Made by a program: the position numbers and the translations under genes. Shown here piece by piece: positions 60,202-64,000 of a stretch of DNA of 64,000 bases. Each line of letters opens with the position of its first letter. Positions within the stretch are counted from its first letter, which is position 1. The notes beneath the pieces are model-generated. The model did not search any database and was not told where the DNA came from. It was given only the letters and a program-made list of their open reading frames with translations. Source of the stretch: Ktedonosporobacter rubrisoli (GTDB lineage: Bacteria > Chloroflexota > Ktedonobacteria > Ktedonobacterales > Ktedonobacteraceae); contig NZ_CP035758.1 of assembly GCF_004208415.1 (NCBI RefSeq), positions 9,858,001 to 9,922,000 of the forward strand. Reading direction: 5' to 3'.

Positions 60202-61197
60202 ATGGTAAATTTTGGACAAGCTGCCGTGGGCATCATCCTGCTGCTGATAGTAGTGGGCGGCTTGCTGTACTTATTCTACTCCCGTACAAATGCCGTTGAG
60301 AAAACGGGGTATGGGTCGCTTATCATGCTGGCACTTGTCTCGCTGATGATCCCGACCTTCTGGATCATGGAGTCGAACAACCAGGATACTGCCAAGGTGA
60401 CGCAGTTTGAGAATGCGGTCCAGTCAGGTATGCAGCTCTATGCTCAGTACTGTGTGCAGAATTGCTACGGTATTAAAGATAATAAGATTGTAAATGCTAC
60501 CTATAATGGATATCCTCTAGAGCAGTTTAAGGCAATGACCGATGCGGATGTGCAAAGGATTATCTCGGCCGGCATTTATAATCCTGCGGCTCCTCCGCCT
60601 CCTAATCCAAATCTGATCCAGAAAAGCGATCAGTATGGCGGGGCGCTGCTTAGCGACTATGTAAATTACCTGTTTGACTTTATTCGCTCGTCCGATCCGA
60701 GTTATTTAGCGAAGAATGGCTACCCGACAAACCTTAACGGTTTTGCAAAGTTGCCATCATACCTTCAGTCTTCTAATCAGCAGCAGTATCAGGCGGCGGT
60801 GACATACGCTAGCCTTGGGCAGTTTGGAAAAGCTGTTGATATGACGAATCAGAAGGAGGTCACCATTGATATGGTGAACCCTGGTGAAAACGGGGCAACT
60901 TGTGAGAGCAAGACTGCCTGCTACGCTGCGATCAATGTTAAGGTCAAGGTAGGCACTGTGATCACCTGGGTCAATAAAACTTCTGTGGGTCACACGGTGA
61001 CAGCCATTGAGGGTCAGGATACGTCTAAGGCGGCTCCGAATGTCTTCGATTCGGGCCTGACGACTTTGATCCCGACGAATGGGAAGTTTTCCTATACTGT
61101 GACGAAGGCTGCTTATGATTTGAACGCGGATCATTCAGTAACCTACTATTGCCGGGTTCACCCTGATATGTTGGGGCGGCTAGAAATAGTTGAATAG
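60202..61197 (+). CDS. Membrane protein with haem-less cytochrome-c-like domain and C-terminal cupredoxin domain
   Basis: ATG 60202 has AAAAGGG eight bases upstream; an in-frame GTG at 60193 is less likely. The 331-residue protein has two N-terminal membrane segments (about 7-28, 38-55). Residues about 70-165 follow the cytochrome c pattern (VQSGMQLYAQYCVQNCYG..., GYPLEQFKAMTDADVQRIISAGIYN, GGALLSDYVNYLFDFIRS). The haem motif CXXCH, however, has become CVQNCYG, with one extra residue and Tyr in place of His, and no axial Met is evident. The last 110 residues form a cupredoxin with type 1 copper ligands His264, Cys317, His320 and Met323 (SVGHTVTA; YYCRVHPDM, C-x2-H-x2-M as in amicyanin). It is probably the electron acceptor of the Rieske protein. 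Confidence 0.88.
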   Translation: MVNFGQAAVGIILLLIVVGGLLYLFYSRTNAVEKTGYGSLIMLALVSLMIPTFWIMESNNQDTAKVTQFENAVQSGMQLYAQYCVQNCYGIKDNKIVNATYNGYPLEQFKAMTDADVQRIISAGIYNPAAPPPPNPNLIQKSDQYGGALLSDYVNYLFDFIRSSDPSYLAKNGYPTNLNGFAKLPSYLQSSNQQQYQAAVTYASLGQFGKAVDMTNQKEVTIDMVNPGENGATCESKTACYAAINVKVKVGTVITWVNKTSVGHTVTAIEGQDTSKAAPNVFDSGLTTLIPTNGKFSYTVTKAAYDLNADHSVTYYCRVHPDMLGRLEIVE

Positions 61198-61305
61198 GTG
61201 TTAGGTGTCGCGGCTCGCAAGGGTCGCGATGACATTCTTTGCTAAGAGCTGGTCATGTCGTTATGTGATAAATCGTGAACGGCATGTCGAAAGGGATTGC
61301 GACTC

Positions 61306-62808
61306 ATGCAACAAGCTCACCGTCGAGAGTTGCCAGAACAGATGTCATGGGCGCGCGCGGTAATTTTTGCTGTTGGCTTTTTCTTTATCGCGGCCATTCT
61401 CATCGGGCAACTTCCTGGATATGTTTTCTTGCAGATGACCGCTGCAACCCTTGATGGGCTGGAGCGTGGCTGTTTCGGGCTAGCCGTCGTCTGCCTGGGG
61501 GGCTTCATTATCATTCAGGTGATAACGATGCTCTTCGACCCGAAGCCAGTAATACCACCGGCTATTTTTACGACCTTAGGCGTTATATTGACTGCGGGTG
61601 GTCTGGCTCTGGCGATCTGGTGTACTACAACCGGCTGCACGCCGACAAATCCTGATTGCAATCAGTATTTTCCGCGCGCTGATACCATTTGGAATCCGGT
61701 CCTGGGTGGTAAAATACTCTGGTTTGAGCCTAAAGCGCTTGACTTGCTGATGCTTGGCGTTGGCATTCTTGGCGTTGGCCTGGCGATGATTTTCTATAGC
61801 ATTCTAGCTATGAATGAGCAGCGCAATCCGGAGCGCCATGATCCAGGTACCACTCCTGCGATCCGCTGGCTGATTGTCATCGGAACTGTTCTGCTGCTGG
61901 CATTTGTTATCGCTTATTCCTATGTGGATGACAAGGGACTGGCTCATGCGCTCTTTCCGGCCCATCCCTACTTTGGGCATAAGCTGCTGATGCTTATCAT
62001 CACACTTATTCTCGGGGCAGCGATTGTGGCTGCGCTGGGGGCTTTCCTCCTGCGCTTGCATTACCTGATGCGCCCGGCACGTAAGCGTACGATGGCTCCT
62101 CTGTATGCGGTTGGTGCGCTGGGATTGGCCCAGACGGGGGCAATTTTCCTGGTGCTGGGAATTGTAGTCTATCCTCTAGTAAGCTGGATTCATACCTGGA
62201 GCTTTATTGGCTTGAATGAGTATCTGGTTAGCTGCGCGAAATCAGCGGAAATTCCGCAGAGCTGCACCTTCTCGCAGATGGCCGGCTACCTGGTCGATGC
62301 GATCATAACTACCAATTTCTTTGTGCTACTGATGGCAGCCATCTGGGCCTGGAAGTCGAATCGGAACGTGGTGATTATCGGTTCCTTTGTGACTGTAGCA
62401 GCGATTGGGGCGGCGACGCTTCTGCTGCATATGGCTCCTGAGCAACTGATGGTGGCGATGATACTCTGTGGCGCGATGCTCATTCTGGTAGGGATCTGGA
62501 CCAGCGTTGCTCGCCGCGAGTTTGCTGTGGTGGGTGAGAAGAATCTGGGCTGCCTGGGTCAGTGGCTGATTATGGGCACCTGTCTGTTCATCTATCTCGG
62601 CTCGTTTGCGCTCTTCTCGCTGCCTGTCTGGGACCCGGAGACAGAGACCAATATTCCGTTTGTGGCCGGTCAGCTTATTCCGCCGCCTACGGTGCCGGGA
62701 GAAGCACCGCCCATTCCTGCTAACGATGCTGTGGTGTTGCTCGTGCTGATGGCCATCTTGGCTGGCATTCAGTTCTACTTCCTGGCACGTAATCGCTACA
62801 AGGCGTAG
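61306..62808 (+). CDS. Unknown polytopic membrane protein of the bc-complex operon
   Basis: ATG 61306 has AAAGGGA nine bases upstream. The 500-residue protein has about 12 hydrophobic segments. An extracytoplasmic loop after the third segment carries Cys residues (CTTTGCTPTNPDCNQYFPRAD), which may form a disulphide or bind metal. Another loop has SCAKSAEIPQSCTFSQM. There are several conserved-looking His residues in helices (LFPAHPYFGHKLLMLIITL, SWIHTW, LLLHMAPEQLMVAM). I do not recognise the family. It is the last gene of the bc operon and is followed by an intrinsic terminator, so it is likely a subunit or partner of the complex. Confidence 0.8.
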   Translation: MQQAHRRELPEQMSWARAVIFAVGFFFIAAILIGQLPGYVFLQMTAATLDGLERGCFGLAVVCLGGFIIIQVITMLFDPKPVIPPAIFTTLGVILTAGGLALAIWCTTTGCTPTNPDCNQYFPRADTIWNPVLGGKILWFEPKALDLLMLGVGILGVGLAMIFYSILAMNEQRNPERHDPGTTPAIRWLIVIGTVLLLAFVIAYSYVDDKGLAHALFPAHPYFGHKLLMLIITLILGAAIVAALGAFLLRLHYLMRPARKRTMAPLYAVGALGLAQTGAIFLVLGIVVYPLVSWIHTWSFIGLNEYLVSCAKSAEIPQSCTFSQMAGYLVDAIITTNFFVLLMAAIWAWKSNRNVVIIGSFVTVAAIGAATLLLHMAPEQLMVAMILCGAMLILVGIWTSVARREFAVVGEKNLGCLGQWLIMGTCLFIYLGSFALFSLPVWDPETETNIPFVAGQLIPPPTVPGEAPPIPANDAVVLLVLMAILAGIQFYFLARNRYKA

Positions 62809-62877
62809 CTACCGAATACATGTCGGTTATAGTTGTTAAAATGTACAGCTAGATAAATACTGATACAAGTTAAAGGG

Positions 62878-62933
62878 AAGAGCCTTTCTGCTCTCAGTTG
62901 ATGGACTGAGGTGAGGTGGAAAGGCTCTTTTCG
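62878..62933 (+). terminator. Intrinsic terminator of the bc-complex operon
   Basis: AAGAGCCTTTC (62878-62888) pairs with GAAAGGCTCTT (62919-62929). An inner CTCAGT/ACTGAG hairpin fills the loop, and TTTTCGTT overlaps and follows the stem. Confidence 0.85.
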
Positions 62934-63101
62934 TTAATTAAAAGGAGGTGGATGGTGAGCCTCTATTTCTGTGATAAAATAGGTATATTCGTTAAGCGTT
63001 GTAATAGTTGAATGCGGTTCGCGGCCCACCGGGTTGTCCTATATGGGGATAGGTGCGATCAGAACCATAGTTGTTGAAAGGAGAAGCGGCGTTTCCTCCT
63101 C

Positions 63102-63143
63102 ATGATTCTTGAAAAACAGGGATCGCTCCGCCGCAAAGTCTGA
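63102..63143 (+). CDS. Possible 13-residue leader peptide overlapping glgA
   Basis: ATG 63102 opens MILEKQGSLRRKV and ends in TGA at 63141-63143, which overlaps the glgA ATG (TGATG). GAAAGGAGAAG lies about 15 bases upstream. It may couple glgA translation, or be accidental. Confidence 0.3.
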   Translation: MILEKQGSLRRKV

Positions 63144-64000
63144 TGCAGTATGAACAGCGTCTCAAGGTCCTGATCCTTGCAGCAGAAATTGTGCCGTTTG
63201 TCAAAGTTGGTGGTTTAGCTGACGTTGTAGGGGCATTGCCTAAAGCTCTGCAGGCCCTTGGCCATGATGTCCGTTTGGTCATGCCTCGATACAGACAAGT
63301 CGATCCTGAACGTTTCCACCTGAGCACGGTAGCTGAAGCCGTGCCTGTGGCGATGGGCAATTTCCGCGTGCCGGTCAATGTGCGCTTGGGTGAGATCGGG
63401 GATCAAATTCCAGTCTATATGATAGACGCTCCTCGCTACTTTGAGCGAGAAAATATTTATGGGTATACTGACGATGGAGAACGCTTTATCTTGTTTTGTC
63501 GGGCCGCATTAGAGGCTATGCGCACGCTAAACTGGGCCCCCGATATCGTACATTGTAATGACTGGCATACCGGTATTGTGCCCAATTGGCTGCATACTGT
63601 TTATCGTGATGATCCCTTATTTGCGCAGGCGGCTACCGTCTATACTATCCATAATCTGGCCTATCAGGGTATATTTGGCTATCGTATCCTTGAGGTGGCG
63701 GGAGTGGCGGCTAATGGATTCCTGTATCCCCAAATTGCAGAACTGGCAAATGTCGTTGATATCATGGGGCGAGGTATTCTTTTCTCAGATGCCATTACGA
63801 CGGTGAGTGAGCGCTATGCTCAGGAGATTCTGACGCCTACCTTCGGTGAGAAGCTTGATCATTTGCTGCGCTCGCGCCGCGATCGTCTCTTTGGCATTCT
63901 CAATGGCATTGATTATCAGGAAATAAATCCTTCGACTGACCGCTATATTCATGCGTGCTATGATGCCTCTTCGCTTGATAAGCGCGCTGAAAATAAGGCA
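63143..64000 (+). CDS. glgA: Glycogen synthase (3' end outside window)
   Basis: GlgA extends glycogen with glucose from ADP-glucose. The frame opened by ATG 63143 runs to the end of the window without a stop, giving 286 residues of an expected 480 or so. It has LILAAEIVPFVKVGGLADVVGALPKAL with the ADP-glucose-binding K-x-G-G-L motif, ALGHDVRLVMPRY, DGERFILFCRAALEAM, DIVHCNDWHTGIVPNWLHT, TIHNLAYQGIFG, and TTVSERYAQEI...LFGILNGIDY. The N-terminal GT5 domain is therefore complete and intact. No other glycogen gene is in the window, although the phosphohexomutase at 3.4-4.8 kb could supply glucose 1-phosphate. Confidence 0.95.
   Translation, partial: MQYEQRLKVLILAAEIVPFVKVGGLADVVGALPKALQALGHDVRLVMPRYRQVDPERFHLSTVAEAVPVAMGNFRVPVNVRLGEIGDQIPVYMIDAPRYFERENIYGYTDDGERFILFCRAALEAMRTLNWAPDIVHCNDWHTGIVPNWLHTVYRDDPLFAQAATVYTIHNLAYQGIFGYRILEVAGVAANGFLYPQIAELANVVDIMGRGILFSDAITTVSERYAQEILTPTFGEKLDHLLRSRRDRLFGILNGIDYQEINPSTDRYIHACYDASSLDKRAENKA

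Noticed and set aside
63100..63406. Minus-strand frames near the window end
   Set aside because: They are antisense to the clearly recognisable glgA.

Overview
The window looks like a chromosomal segment from a member of the Chloroflexota, most probably the class Ktedonobacteria. No 16S gene is present, so this rests on gene content: a PknB-type kinase with a long TPR array, deazaflavin (F420) type oxidoreductases, molybdenum hydroxylase and CoxG genes, a split b6/subunit-IV cytochrome bc complex, many two-component systems and intermediate GC. Most genes have clear Shine-Dalgarno sequences, and these were used to correct many starts.

Layout. 1-2.4 kb: the end of a possible baseplate-J-like gene, two related hairpins, and a TnpB gene of the variant lacking the usual zinc ribbon. 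2.4-9 kb: a DUF4118-GAF membrane sensor, then a minus-strand sugar-phosphate operon (6-phosphofructokinase, phosphopentomutase, acetyltransferase, phosphohexomutase) divergent from a nucleoside hydrolase. 9-12 kb: CoxG-like and MOSC genes, cysE and tRNA-His. 12-24.7 kb: a frameshifted CPBP protease, a Ser/Thr kinase with about 13 TPR units, a decayed ribbon-helix-helix gene, a LysR regulator, an OmpR-type two-component system, Gfo/Idh and LLM oxidoreductases, and a lone PD-(D/E)XK nuclease-like gene. 25-38 kb: a globin, a CoA-binding protein, xylulokinase, a TenA-like protein, a nucleotidyltransferase, an iron-siderophore ABC transporter operon, a DJ-1 protein, a deazaflavin-dependent protein, endonuclease III and regulators. 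38-45 kb: an MFS carrier, a lone molybdenum hydroxylase large subunit, a HEAT-repeat protein and a FAD amine oxidase. 45-48.3 kb: a sulfur-carrier cysteine synthesis operon (rhodanese-MoeB, CysO-like, CysM, JAMM protease). 48.8-55.5 kb: a GT-C-like membrane protein, a DtxR regulator, a FAD/NAD reductase, a zinc-ribbon membrane protein and a small acidic protein. 55.6-62.8 kb: a NarL-type two-component system divergent from the bc-complex operon. 63.1-64 kb: the start of glgA.

How the genes work together. The sulfur operon forms a complete route in which MoeB activates the carrier, the rhodanese domain can supply sulfur, CysM joins the carrier thiocarboxylate to a serine-derived acceptor, and the JAMM protease releases cysteine. 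The carrier ends in Gly-Gly-Phe, so it needs trimming first. The bc operon encodes cytochrome b6, subunit IV and a Rieske protein, but where a cytochrome c would be expected it has a protein whose cytochrome-c-like domain has lost CXXCH and which carries a C-terminal cupredoxin domain. A large unknown membrane protein follows. I regard this as the most unusual system in the window. Terminator-like hairpins separate most convergent gene pairs.
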